A stretch of DNA of 64,000 nucleotides. Source: Dendrocalamus latiflorus. Its lineage: Eukaryota > Streptophyta > Magnoliopsida > Poales > Poaceae. A program made the translations under genes and the position numbers. The stretch's first letter is position 1, and each line of letters starts with the position of its first letter. Under the pieces are notes generated by a model. The model was not told the DNA's origin and made no database searches. It worked only from the letters and a program-made list of their open reading frames with translations. Shown piece after piece: positions 1 through 10,817 of the stretch. The stretch is taken from assembly GCA_017311315.1 (NCBI GenBank), contig CM029672.1:11809426-11873425 (forward strand), given 5' to 3'.

Positions 1-83
1 TTGTTATCACATAAGCAAGACTACTATCCATGTGCAAGAAAGTTTCACTGGCTGAATCACCTATGCCCAGACATTAAGTCACC

Positions 84-224
84 TGTTAAGGATATAAGGG
101 TATTTATGATATTTCCTAGTTTCTAGAGTTTAATCTTGTGTCATATGTACTCTATATATATAACCCTTTGGACTGAGATAAATATATCTAACCTTTATGC
201 GTTCATGCTTCCACGCATCTAACA
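84..224 (+). repeat. 5' LTR of the outermost element
   Basis: This 141-bp LTR starts TGTTAAGGAT and ends CGCATCTAACA. It contains a TATA-like stretch (CTATATATATAACC) near 152-165. The PBS follows directly at 225. Confidence 0.88.
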
Positions 225-806
225 TGGTATCAGACCCAAGGTTCAAACCCTAACCTTCATTCTTCTTTCACTGTCGTTGCCCTCGGGAGGATCAATCTCC
301 ACTCCTGGGGGCAACCAAGTCGTCGCCTGCTCACGCCTCTTTGTGTCGCTGCCGTCCTCTTCAGGGGTGGCCACGACGCTGCCTTGAGCTCTTTGGGCCA
401 TCTGCCGCCTCTACCAGATCCGGCTACCAACCGGCCTCTTCGCGGCCGCCAGCTCGTGGTTGGCCTCCTGGATCCGCGCCACGACTCTTTGAGCCGCCAC
501 CGGCTCATGGTTGTCGCCACCGACTCATGCTCGTCGCACGCGCCGTTGTCTCCTCCCATCACCGGATCTGGCCTACGCTTCCCGGAACTGGCTGCCGCCG
601 ACGCCTTCTCCGGCTTGTCGTCGGCGCTTCTGGATCTGGCCGCCACTGCCTCTCTCGGATCCGGCCGCCACCGACCTCAGCGTGTCTCCACCTCGGTTCC
701 ACCACCACGCCTCAGTTGTGTTCTATAATGGGAAGGGGTTGCTGCTTTTGGGCAAGATGGAGATGAAGGGATTCTTGCCCACCGTGGTGACATATCGAGC
801 TATTAT

Positions 807-1004
807 TGTAAGTAATGTATATTCCTTGATCGATTAGAACCAACATTACAAGGTGTATAAATAGGGAAGGGTGTCCAGGGGTAGGTCTAACAGAAACCCT
901 GAAACCCTAACAGAATCCCTGAATCCCTGGAAACCCTAACAGAATTAGACTAAGGGCACATGGGCCCAAAGCCATAAGCTAGGCCCACATGAGTTTGTCT
1001 AACA
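807..1004 (-). repeat. 3' LTR of the middle copia element
   Basis: This LTR is 198 bp, against 190 bp for its partner at 8666-8855. The difference is an extra 8-bp GAAACCCT unit near 898-906. Confidence 0.93.
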
Positions 1005-4000
1005 CCCCCCCGCAGTCGAAGCGTCCGCACCTCGGACGTTTAGACTGGACCGAAACTCGCTGAAGACCGATGAAGGAAGACCCTTGGTGAAGATGTCAGC
1101 GTACTGGGAAGTAGTGGGGACATGAAGTACTCGAACATCGCCAAGAGCCACTTTCTCGCGGACGAAGTGAAGGTCAATCTCAATGTGCTTGGTGCGCTAA
1201 TGCTGGACTGGGTTGGAGGACATATAGACTGAGCTGATGTTGTCGCAATACACCAAGGTAGTCTGCCGAAGAGGAGTATGTAGTTCCAACAGAAGATGAC
1301 GTAACCAGGAAGCCTCGGCCACAGCATTGGCCACACCGCGGTACTCAGCCTCTGCGCTGGAACGTGAGATCGTGTTCTGACGCTTGGAGGACCAGGAGAC
1401 CAGGTTATCGCCAAGGAACACGGCATAGCCCGAGGTGGACTTGCGTGTGTCCGGGCAACCGACCCAGTCAGCATCAGAGTAAACCACTAAATCAGACTGT
1501 GAGGACGGCTGGAGAAAAAGGCCCAAGTGGAGAGTGCCACGAATATACCGAAGAATCCTCTTGAGGGCAGCAAGGTGAGGCTCGCGAGGATCGTGCATAT
1601 GAAGACACACCTGCTGAACGGCATAAGAGATGTCCGGTCGGGTGAAGGTGAGATACTGGAGGGCCCCGGCTAAGCTGCGAAAATCGCTAGGATCACTGAC
1701 AGGAGTACCGTCTGAAACGGACACCTTTGGATTGGTGTCGACGGGGGTGCTGCAAGGTTTGCAAGCAGACATGCCTGCGCGGTCCAGAATGTCCATCATG
1801 TACTGACGCTGTGAGAGTAGAAGACCACCATGACACTTCTGCACATGCATCCCCAAAAAGTGATGAAGTTCACCGAGATCCTTCATAGAGAACTCCTGCT
1901 GTAAGGCACGGATGATGCGACGGAGGAGCCCGGTAGATGAAGCAGTGAGGACGATGTCATCAACATAAAGGAGCAAGTACACAACCTCAGTGCCGCGATG
2001 GTACACAAACAGTGATATGTCAGACTTAGCCTCAATAAACCCAAGGGATAACAGATATGAAGCAAACATGTTGTACCATGCATGAGGAGCCTGCTTGAGA
2101 CCATAAAGGGATTTGTTCAGACGGCAGACAAACTCCGGATGAGTAGAGTCCTCGAATCCAGAGAGTTGTGAGCAATAAACTGTCTCAGACAAGGTCCCAT
2201 GAAGAAAGGCGTTCTTCACATCAAGTTGATGAATCGGCCACTGCCTGGAAAGAGCGAGAGCCAGCACGGTCCGAACTGTTGCCGGCTTCACAACAGGGCT
2301 AAATGTCTCGGCGAAATCCACTCCCAGACGCTGTGTAAAGCCACGCAGTACCCAACGCGCTTTATAGCGTTCAAGAGAACCATCGGCCTGAAGTTTGTGC
2401 TTAAAGATCCATTTGCCAGTTACGACATTCGCCTTGTGTGGTCGAGGAACCAAGTCTCAGGTATTGTTCTGCAGAAGGGCGCAGTACTCCTCCTCCATAG
2501 CTGCTCGCCAATTGGGATCGGCAAGAGCACAACGGTAAGTCTTCGGGAGCGGAGAGAGCGGAGTGGCGACGAAGAGGGCCGGTACTCGGAAACCATGTTT
2601 GGCCCGAGTGGTCATGGCGTGGCTGTTTACCACCGGCGGAACGGGAACGGCGCCCGGCGGTAATGGCGGAGATACAGCGGGCGTAGGAGCACCGGCGGGC
2701 GAGGCAGGTGAGGCCGGGTCCGCAGGTGCAGGAACGGATCGCCGGGAGTAAACAAAGCGGAAGTCCCGGTCCGTGGCAGGAAGACCAGGAGATGATGGTG
2801 GCGGTGATGAAGCCGGAGCTGGAACCGCCGCAGGTGAAGGTGTCGGAGAAGTCGCACACGGCTGGGCGGGTGGCAGAACAGCCACCTGGGACTGAGCCGG
2901 CTGGGAAAGCACCGTGGCTGCACGCGGTTGGGCGGGTGCTCCCGACAGCAAGGCTGGAGGTGGTGGGGTGGTCGCAGCATCAGAGACCGCGCGCAAGGGC
3001 GAGGCAGCAGTGGGCGCTGATGTGGACGGACCTGCAGTCAAAGAAGAAATCTGGCCTATAGGGATAGGTGTGACGTCAGTGAGAGAGTCCAGGAAGGCAA
3101 GGTCAGCAGGGGATTGCTGATGCTCCTTGGCAAGAGGGAAGGAGGTTTCGTCAAAGACAACATGACGAGAAAGAATGAGCCGATTGGAAGTAATGTCAAG
3201 GCAACGATATCCTTTGTGGTGAGGAGAATATCCAAGGAAGACACACAACGCTGAACGTGGAGCAAGTTTGTGGATTGCTGTGGTAGACAAATTTGGGTAG
3301 CATGCACAACCGAAGACACGGAGATGATGATATGAAGGTGGAGTGCCGAATAGGGCAAGATGTGGTGTGGAGGAATCAAGTGTCTTGGTCGGCAGAAGGT
3401 TGATGAGATAGGTGGCAGTGTTGAGGGCCTCGACCCAAAAGGATGGAGGACAGCATGCCTGGAACAGTAAGGAGCGCACAATGTTGTTGATGGAACGAAT
3501 CATGCGCTCGGCTTTACCATTCTGGGGAGAGGTATAAGGACACGACATGCGAAGATGGACACCACGAGTAAGAAAGAACGTGCGTGCGCTGGAATTGTCA
3601 AATTCGCGCCCATTGTCGCACTGGACAGACTTGATGGTGGTGCCAAACTGAGTGGCAACGTAAGAGAAGAAGTTAGAAAGGGTGGCAAATGTGTCGGATT
3701 TGAGACGCAAAGGAAATGTCCAAACAAAATGCGAGCAATCATCCAAAATCACCAAGTAGTATTTATAACCTGACACACTGACAATGGGTGATGTCCAAAG
3801 ATCACAATGTATGAGATCAAACTTTTGTGTAGCACGGGAGGTGGACATAGGGAATGGAAGACGAATGTGGCGACCTAGTTGACATGCATGACACAGGGAA
3901 GTAGCAGCTCCTTTAGGACATGCCGGAATAGAAGAAGTGTGCTGAAGGGTGTTGAGTGCCTCCTGCCCGGGGTGGCCGAGTCGACGGTGCCAGAGGGAGG

Positions 4001-4859
4001 AAGAGTCGGCGAGGAAGGCGCTAGGCAATGGGGCGTCGGCAGGCAGGTGAGGCAGGGGGGCGTCGGCAGGCAGGCGAAGGGGATAGAGGGGACCGGTGCT
4101 ATTGCATCTGACGATCACCTTCTGGGACTGTAGATCCTTCACAGAGCAGCCAGCGGGATCAAATTCAACAGAGCAATTGTTGTCAGTGGTGAATCGGCGA
4201 ACGGAAATCAGATTTTTAATAAGGCTTGGGGAGACGAGAACATTGTTAAGTCGGAGTGAATCCGAAAAATGAGCAGTGCCAGTGGTGGTGACGGGGAGTA
4301 AAGACCCATTTCCGACAACAATGGAAGAAGGAGATGAAACCCGTGGGGAGAAGACGTGAGAGAGAGTACCAGCATCGGAGGTCATATGGGAGGTGGCACC
4401 GGAGTCGAAGTACCAGTCGTGATGCTGAGGCGGCTGGAGGGTCATCGTGTTGAAGGAGGAGGCCAGAGAGTGCTGATCCCAGGAAGGTAGACCGTTGGTG
4501 GTGTTGTAGGGGAGCGCCAGAGGAATGGCCCACTGGCCCTGGCCACCGGCGAGCAGAGCATGCAGCTGCTGAGCAAGTAGCGCCGGTTGGTGTTGGGCCT
4601 GATGAGGCGGACCACCGATAGCGCACAGTTGTGGGAGAGGCACAAGGGGTGGTCGTTGACCCGGCCACATGTAGATTGAGCCGGACCAGGGGTGGTGGAA
4701 GGAGGGCCAAGACCCGCCGGTGGTGTTCGGGCCGCCCGCCCGCAGCTGCTGGGGTGCTCCACCGTCGATGTTGGTGCCGGCGTTGGAGCCGTGGCCAGAA
4801 CGCCCACGGCGTTTACCACGTTTGCCACGGGGAGCGGGCTTGGAGAATCCACCGGAACC
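1005..4859 (-). pseudogene. pol: pol (protease, integrase, RT, RNase H) of the middle copia element, with nonsense mutations
   Basis: From 4859 downward the frame continues gag. The aspartic protease motif is WYFDSGATSHMTSD, followed by a GAG-pre-integrase zinc region (LWHRRLGHPG then CHACQLGRH). The integrase core is FDLIHCDLWTSP, SVQCDNGREFDN and SPQNGKAERM (D, D, E). RT follows with KWIFKHKL, the YVDD box in VYLLLYVDDIVLT, and TRPDISYAVQQVC. RNase H includes VYSDADWVGCPDTRKSTSGY and SRSSAEAEYRGV. Two in-frame stops break it: TGA at about 2458, where copia elements have a conserved Trp before the RT, and TAG at 1197-1199 in the QH-x-RTKHIEI motif. The frame otherwise runs on through the polypurine tract. 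Without the inner insertion and the two stops this would be an almost intact polyprotein. Confidence 0.93.
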
Positions 4860-4864
4860 GAAGC

Positions 4865-5167
4865 TGTTACACGCGACGGCGGAGGAACGACGAAGTAAAC
4901 AAGATCAATCGCAGAGAGACACGAGATTTTAACGTGGAAAACCCTCCCAATGCGAGAGGGAAAAAACCACGGGCGCCAGCCAGCAACAATCTTCACTATA
5001 TCGGGGTGAGGTTACAATGCCGGGGATTTACAACTCTAATCTCATATCCCAAACGGCGGCTTACAGGAAATATATATAACAGGGAAACCCTAATTCGACT
5101 AGAAGGCCGGAGCGGAGCGGAGTCCAGAAGCTGGCCTAATGTATAGAATTTGGATCACAAATCAACA
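4865..5167 (-). repeat. 3' LTR of the inner copia element
   Basis: This is a 303-bp LTR. The adjacent internal sequence (TACTCCACCTTGAG, read on minus as CTCAAGGTGGAGTA) is a purine-rich priming tract. A TATA-like ATATATATAA lies near 5071-5081. Confidence 0.88.
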
Positions 5168-5268
5168 TACTCCACCTTGAGACAAATTCCTTCCTGTAGC
5201 ATAAATCAATCCTTCACCCTGAACACAACAAAGAAAGAAATACTTTCGGCGCCACACAACCTCTTGGG

Positions 5269-7409
5269 CTAAGCTGTAATACCAACTAAGCTTGAGCAAA
5301 GCTCAAACTTAGCAACAGGAACTGGCTTTGTCAACATATCAGCAGGATTTTCATGAGTGCTAATCTTGCATACCTTTAGCTTACCCTTTGCAACAATATC
5401 TCTGACATAATTATATTTAATCTCAATGTGCTTTGTCCTCTCATGAAACATCTAATCTTTAGTGAGATAAATTGCACTCTGACTGTCACAAAACAGATTA
5501 ATGCAAGAACCAACTCCAGCAAGCTCAGCAAACAAACCTTTCAGCCAAACGGACTCTTTACTTGCTTCACACATAGCCATATATTCTGCTTCAGTGGTGG
5601 ACAGCGCAACAACATCCTGCAAATGTGCCTTCCAGCTCACAGCACAACCTCCAATGGTAAATACATAACCTGTGAGCGACCTACGCTTATCCAAATCACC
5701 AGCATAATCTGAATCAACATAGCCAACGAGTTCTTTTTCAGTCCTGCCAAACTTCAAACAAGCATTCGATGTGCCTTGCATGTACCTGAAAATCCACTGA
5801 ACGGCTTTCCAATGCTCTTTACCAGGATTAACCATTTATCTACTGACCAAACTCATAGCATAAGATAAATCCGGACGAGAGCAAACCATGGCATACATCA
5901 AAGACCCTACAGCACTAGCATACGGAACTCTGGACATGTACTCAACCTCCTCATCAGTGCTTAGGGCTTTGAATCATGCATGTTGAAACGATGAAGCACT
6001 TTCTGAATATAATTTTGCTGACTAAAAAACAATAAACCAGAAGCACGGTCTCTAGTAATTTCCATACCTAGAATTTTCTTAGCAGCACCAAGATCCTTCA
6101 TCTCAAATTCACTGCTCAACTGAGACTTCAATGTAGTGATTTCTTTCTTGCTCTTGGCAGCAATCAGCATATCATCAACATATAACAGCAAGTATATAGG
6201 TGATCCATCAACAAATTTAATGTAGACACAGCTATCATAATCAGATCTTTTAAAGTTATTTGATAACATAAATGAATCAAACTTCTTATACCACTGACGA
6301 GGGGACTGTTTCAAACCATATAAGGACTTCTTCAATTTGCAAACATGATCCTCCTTACCAGGCACTATGAACCCTTCTGGCTGGTCCATGTATATCTCCT
6401 CCTCAAGATCTCCATGCAAAAATGCTGTCTTCACATCTAGCTGCTCAAGCTCAAGATCACGCATAGCAACAATACTAAAGAATGTACGAATTGAGCTATG
6501 CTTCACAACTGGGGAGAACACATCATTGTAATCAACACCCGGAATCTGACTAAAACCTTTAGCTACTAACCTTGCCTTAAATCTTGGAGGCTCACTAGGA
6601 GATAGGCCCTCCTTCCTCTTGAAGATCCATTTGCAACGCACGGTCTTCTTATGTTTAGGCAAGCGCACCACGTCCCATGTGCCATTTTTCTCCAGGGACT
6701 GCATCTCTTCTTGCATAGCTGAAATCCACTTCTCATGATCTCCAGAAACAATGGCTTCAGTGTACGTAACCGGCTCATGAGTGTTCTCCACCTGTTCAGC
6801 ACAACTAAGAGCATAATGAATCAAATTACACTCTTCAATTAATCGGGATCGAGGAGCACAACTCCTCTTTTCTCTGCGAAGTGCAATAGGCTGATCGTCT
6901 TGCTGCAAAACAGGAGATAAGTGCTGAACAGTATCAATAGTATCATCAATAAATTCATCTCCCTGATCATCCACGTGCTCCACCTGCACGCTCATATTCT
7001 GCTGCTCATCATCAGATCTGTCTGGTACAATATCTATGGGTAAACTGTCATTAAACATCACAGATTCATTAAAAACAACATTTCTGCTCATGAAAGTCTT
7101 TCTTGTATCAGGATTCCATAGCTTATATCCTTTTACTCCAGAACCATAACCAAGAAACAGACACTTAATAGCTCTAGGCTCCAATTTTCCATTATCAACA
7201 TGAGCATAAGCAGTGCAACCAAAAACTTTCAGCTGTGAATAATCAGCAGGTGTACCAGACCATACCTCAATGGGAGTTTTCTTGTTGAGTGGAATAGAAG
7301 GCGACCTGTTGATCAAATAGCATGCGGTGTTGGCGGCCTCTGCCCAAAAACGCTTGCTCATCTTTGCTCCGGCCCTAAGCCTCCGGTGACGGGCCTCCGC
7401 TACGCTCCG
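5269..7409 (-). pseudogene. pol: pol remnant (integrase C-terminus, RT, RNase H) of the inner copia element
   Basis: The minus-strand frame begins in the integrase C-terminal region (KRFWAEAANTACYLINRSP, then KVFGCTAYAHV). RT follows with KWIFKRKEGLSP, DVKTAFLHGDLEEEIYMDQP, the YVDD box in IYLLLYVDDMLIAAK and FEMKDLGAAKKILGM. RNase H is recognisable by YVDSDYAGDLDKRRSLTGY, STTEAEYMAMCEASKE, RTKHIEIKYNYVRDI and NPADMLTKPVP. There are at least three lesions: a short deletion with frameshift near 5960, an in-frame stop near 5836 (before MVNPGKEHW) and a TAG near 5452 (before MFHERTKHI). It is a dead copy. Confidence 0.9.
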
Positions 7410-7454
7410 TCCAGAAGCTGGCCTAATGTATAGAATTTGGATCACAAATCAACA

Positions 7455-8516
7455 GAAGCCACCGGCGGAGGAAGCAGGCGTCTGCTGGGAGAAGGCAGTC
7501 GAAGAAGCAGAGCCGCCAATGGAGGTGACGAGGGCGATGGAGGATGCCGTCGGGCGATGCGCTAGATTGAGTTCCTCCAGAAGGAGATCAGCCCGGGCCT
7601 CCAGAAAGGTGGGGAAGGGGCGCCTGCGTTGAAGGTGCAAACCAATGGCGGAGAAGTTCTCATTGAGCTCGCGGATGACATGGAGTACCAGGGTACGGTC
7701 GGAGATGGGCTCGCCGAGATCTCCAAGGTCATCAGCCATGCGCTTCAGCTTCTGGCAGTAGTCGGTGATCGAGAGGTCGCCTTGGGTGAAGTTGCGGAAG
7801 CTGGCTTCCAGTAGAAGAGCCTGTGCCTCCCGGTTGCCGAGAAATTGGGTCTCAATGGCAAGCCAGGTAGCACGAGCAGTGGATCCGCGCTCCATGACGA
7901 TCCTGGTGAGATCAGCAGAAGTAGTCCCGAAGATCCAAGAACGAACGACGCAATCCATCCGTAGCCAAGCAGGGGAGGCTGGTGCAGCGGCGTCGCGAAG
8001 GACGTGATCCTCCAGAGAGTATTTGCCCACGGCGAGGAAGAGTTCCCGCCACTGGGTATAATTTCCGGAGGTCATGTCGAGGACGATGGGGACCAGAAGA
8101 CGGATGTTCTGGACCGCAACGGCCTGCGCATGGAGATTGAGGACGGCAGCAGCCTCGTGAAGAAGCATGGCGTCCTGGACGGCGTAGTCGTTGGAGACAG
8201 GGGATGCGGTGTCGGCAGCGTCCGCCTTCAGGAGATCGACGGCAGCGTCAGCACGAGCGCGAGCAGCGCGCTCGAGTGCATCGCGAAGACGAGCCGAAGC
8301 CGCGTCGCGCGCCTGGGTCGCCGCAGCAGCTTCGCGTTCAGCCTCCGCGGCGAGCGCTAGGGCTCGCTCGCGAGCGGCTTGGGCGGCGCGAACGCGGTCG
8401 AGTTGCTGCGCGGCGGCAGCCGAGGCGGCATCGTCTGAGAGGTAGGTGTCGCGCACGGCATCAGGGCCAGCAGCGGCGTTGGGGGAAGGAGGGGCGGCAG
8501 GAGGAAGGTCAGCCAT
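7455..8516 (-). pseudogene. gag: gag (UBN2-type) of the middle copia element, N-terminal part
   Basis: The reading frame opens at ATG 8516 with MADLPPAAPPSPN. About 100 residues of Ala/Arg/Glu-rich probable coiled coil follow, then a copia capsid region (WRELFLAVGKYSLEDHV, TRATWLAIE-like, SITDYCQKLKRMADDL, LVLHVIRELNENF) typical of plant gag_pre/UBN2 domains. The frame runs into the inner element at 7454 and stops after a few alien residues. Its natural continuation lies at 4859 and below, where a Gly/Ser/Arg-rich nucleocapsid-like stretch resumes in the same frame. Gag would coat RNA in cytoplasmic virus-like particles; this copy is interrupted. Confidence 0.88.
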
Positions 8517-8665
8517 GGAGGTGGGCGCGGGGCGAGGGAATCGCCCGCGAGGCGCGGCAGCGAGGCGACCGGGGCGATGGCGACGAGAAAAGAAGGGGAA
8601 GGCACGCGCGCTAAGGGCAACGGAGCCTGAGAGAAGGGGAAGAGGAACCTAAACTTCTGATACCA

Positions 8666-8855
8666 TGTAAGTAATGTATATTCCTTGATCGATTAGAACC
8701 AACATTATAAGGTGTATAAATAGGGAAGGGTGTCCAGGGGTAGGTCTAACAGAAACCCTAACAGAATCCCTGAATCCCTAGAAACCCTAACAGAATTAGA
8801 CTAAGGGCACATGGGCCCAAAGCCATAAGCTAGGACCACATGAGCCTGTCTAACA
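8666..8855 (-). repeat. 5' LTR of the middle copia element
   Basis: This 190-bp LTR runs from TGTAAGTAAT to TCTAACA on the + strand. The target duplication ATTAT follows it. The PBS lies on its left side (minus-strand TGGTATCAGA). Confidence 0.93.
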
Positions 8856-9457
8856 ATTATAAACTGGCCGGGAAGGAAGGGTGATACAAAGAAGATTTAT
8901 CTACATAACGGGAATAGTGGATAATCACAGTCCTTGTGTACTGGTCCGAGGGCTATGGTATCTCTAGATCAAGTTTTTTATTTTAATCTTCCGTTGCGTC
9001 CATCCAAATCTGAAGTCTCTATCTTTTTTAGTTTGTCCAAGCCATGCGAATCCACAAATTTCTTTGTCAGTCAGTTGATTACTTTGCTAGCAACAGTCCA
9101 TCCTCTTAGATCGAGTGTGGTGTCTTTCTTTTCACATAGCCATAGTCGTCGGTCTTCTCTCTGAGCTGCTATAGATCGTAGAAGTTTTAAGGCCGCCGCT
9201 TCTCTCTGAGCCGCCGCCCCAAGTATTAAGGCCGTTGCGCTTTCCTTCTACACCGCCATCGTCTCAGACTTCGATCTGTGCCACCATGCTTTATGGGCTG
9301 CCACACGAACCCGGATGGAGATCTTCTAGCCTCGACATAATTTTTAAGAGCTGCACACTACGACAACATCTTCGAGGCTCAGATTTTAGATTTTCTCTAT
9401 TTTAGTGTCAACCATTTCAAATGCAATACTATTGCGTACACTTTGCATTTGAGGGGG

Positions 9458-9600
9458 TGTTAATGATATAAAGGTATTTGTGGTATTTTCTAATTTCTAA
9501 GGTTTGATCTTGTATGTCCTATGTACTTTATATATATAGCCCTTTGGGCTGGGATCAAGACAGCTAACCTTCGTGCGTTCATCCTTCCATGCATCTAACA
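9458..9600 (+). repeat. 3' LTR of the outermost element
   Basis: This 143-bp copy of the 84-224 LTR has many substitutions. It is preceded by the purine tract GAGGGGG and followed by the TCACC target duplication. Confidence 0.88.
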
Positions 9601-9605
9601 TCACC

Positions 9606-10817
9606 CAATCACCCATTGGATACCATGGTGTTCACCAACTTCTGTAATTCTGTCATCGATTCTTTAAAAAAACAGATAATAGGACCTCTACCTAAGCTTT
9701 TTAGACGAATAGAGACAGTTTGAGATACAAACTAATAGTGATCCCATCCACCACCTCAAAAGCTACAATGTAGCTAATCCGACAACACACGACACCACTC
9801 AGATGTTCGATTGGCGTTACAGTGGTTCTTTGGTGACCTCTAGACCAACAAGATGTGACGATTACACAGAGGACCTCTAAATTAGTTCTCAAATGCGAGC
9901 CAATTGCTTGAAATAAAGAAAAGCTATTCAAAATTGAAAGTAGTATCAGATTGCAACTAAAGAGCCTGTCCAAGGTTAAGGTTATGCCAGCTGGATGTGA
10001 ACAATGAGCCTCTTCTTTTCAGTTTCTAAAATTTGTTTTTTGGTTTTTCTACAATACATAGCTTTCAAACGGAGTGCCTTTTTAAGGCGGGATCTACAAA
10101 TTGATTGTAGTACATAATATAGCTACTTCATTCATATCGGCTAAAACCGCACACGAGTTCCTATTACTCCATACTCTCTCTTACGACCAACTCAAAAACC
10201 ATAAGCCGCAATCAAAAGCCATAAGCTGAACCCAAAAAGAACAGACCCTATATAACACAATTTTCTCGTATTGCTCTTATGCTCTCTCAACACAACCTAA
10301 GTCATGACTAGAAATTCCATACAAGATTAAGTTCCCCAGTTACTACCGGTTTTAATATCCCTATTGTCTTCACCTCTCACCCTCTTCTCCCCAAATCACT
10401 ATTCGGCACCACATCCCATCCAGTGCACACACACGGCTGATGGCTCAACTAGTAGACATCACAAACACAAAGAAAGATAGATTGAGGAGGATTAATGCTT
10501 TTGGCCAACTAATTTGCAGGAAGCTTGCTAACTCACTTTTGCTTTACATAACTTAGGATTTAATATCATGCTTTTTATTTATGTTTCCTATGCTGGACTT
10601 ATACATAGGCATTCAGTACAGTAGTAGACCAAGTGTTAATTCACAATAAATGTATATACATGTGATATGCAACAGTATTTAAACCACAACCCGCCTGAAT
10701 AAAGATGAAAAATTGGAAATCACACAGCACAGGCAACTCAATTTACCTACATCAAGAGATTCTCAATTTTCACTATGTAGATGACAACAAGCAGAAGTGT
10801 TGGCAACCAAAGAGTAC
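9606..10817. other. Non-coding stretch between the TE nest and FANCD2 exon 4
   Basis: I find no exon here with FANCD2-like coding potential on the minus strand. The stretch probably belongs to FANCD2 intron 4. It holds a MITE-like segment at about 10010-10250 with sequence related to the copies in CUL4 intron 5 (shared words such as TTTCAAACGG and GATTGTAGTA, and an end reading CCAAAAAGAACAGACCC). Confidence 0.5.
10010..10250. mobile_element. MITE related to the CUL4 intron-5 cluster
   Basis: This roughly 240-bp segment shares ordered blocks with 30865-31125: TACAATA-AGCT-TCAAACGG, GATTGTAGTA, CGGCTAAAACCGCA, TCTCTCTTACGA and AAAGCCATAAGCTGAACCCAAAAAGAACAG. I could not fix the exact ends or the target duplication. 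Confidence 0.5.

Larger units (their letters stand above)
4865..7454 (-). mobile_element. Inner Tnt1-like copia element, deleted at its 5' side
   Basis: The 3' LTR is complete at 4865-5167 (303 bp; + strand starts TGTTACACGC and ends AATCAACA). The 5' LTR is only the outer 45 bp at 7410-7454, identical to 5123-5167. Both ends keep the 5-bp target duplication GAAGC (4860-4864 and 7455-7459). Gag, protease and most of integrase are missing; the sequence passes straight from the LTR fragment into the integrase C-terminal region. The element therefore inserted normally into the gag of the middle element and suffered a large internal deletion, either before or after integration. Confidence 0.92.
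807..8855 (-). mobile_element. Ty1/copia retrotransposon (middle element of the nest), minus strand
   Basis: The LTRs lie at 807-1004 (3' LTR) and 8666-8855 (5' LTR), with the 5-bp target duplication ATTAT at 802-806 and 8856-8860. Read on the minus strand, the 5' LTR is followed by TGGTATCAGAAG, an initiator-Met tRNA primer site, and a G-rich polypurine tract lies just inside the 3' LTR at about 1005-1012. The internal region encodes one gag-pol frame in copia order (gag, protease, integrase, RT, RNase H). A second copia element (4865-7454) splits gag. The LTRs differ by about five substitutions and one 8-bp tandem duplication (GAAACCCT) in the left copy, so this insertion is much younger than its host element. 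Confidence 0.95.
715..8930 (+). pseudogene. Captured PPR-like gene fragment inside the outermost element, split by the 807-8855 insertion
   Basis: In the + frame, 715-806 encodes a stretch ending GKMEMKGFLPTVVTYRAII. Beyond the nested insertion, using one copy of the ATTAT duplication, the frame continues from 8861 as NWPGRKGDTKKIY before a stop near 8930. The KM-x4-G-x2-PTVVTY-x-AII-x-G-x-K-GD pattern matches the helix-turn-helix repeat of pentatricopeptide proteins, which are organelle RNA-binding proteins. Only about two repeats are present and no PPR gene is nearby. I infer a transduplicated host exon fragment in a non-autonomous retrotransposon. It is not expected to be functional. Confidence 0.5.
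84..9600 (+). mobile_element. Outermost non-autonomous copia-type LTR element (host of the nest)
   Basis: The 5' LTR at 84-224 and 3' LTR at 9458-9600 both begin TGTTAA and end ATCTAACA. They are flanked by a perfect 5-bp target duplication TCACC (79-83 and 9601-9605). A primer-binding site TGGTATCAGA, the initiator-Met tRNA type usual for copia elements, follows the 5' LTR at 225, and a purine tract TTTGAGGGGG precedes the 3' LTR. Once the nested copy (807-8855) is ignored, the internal part is only about 1.2 kb and encodes no gag or pol, so the element is non-autonomous (LARD/TRIM-like). By eye the LTRs are only about 80-85% identical, which makes this the oldest member of the nest. A stretch of internal sequence reads like a host PPR gene piece (see 715-8930). 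Confidence 0.9.

Noticed and set aside
1..83. Possible minus-strand exon left of the nest (AG|GTGATTCAGCC, reading GDSASETFLHMDSSLAYVI)
   Set aside because: It has an acceptor-like AG and an open frame, and would suit a later FANCD2 exon, but it is too short and cut by the window edge, and I cannot match it to the family.
7629..8652. Long plus-strand ORFs opposite the copia gag
   Set aside because: These are mirror frames of a GC-rich Ala/Arg gag; no protein family fits.
9701..9973. 90-aa minus-strand ORF between the nest and FANCD2
   Set aside because: It does not match any FANCD2 block or TE protein that I recognise and lacks supporting splice sites.
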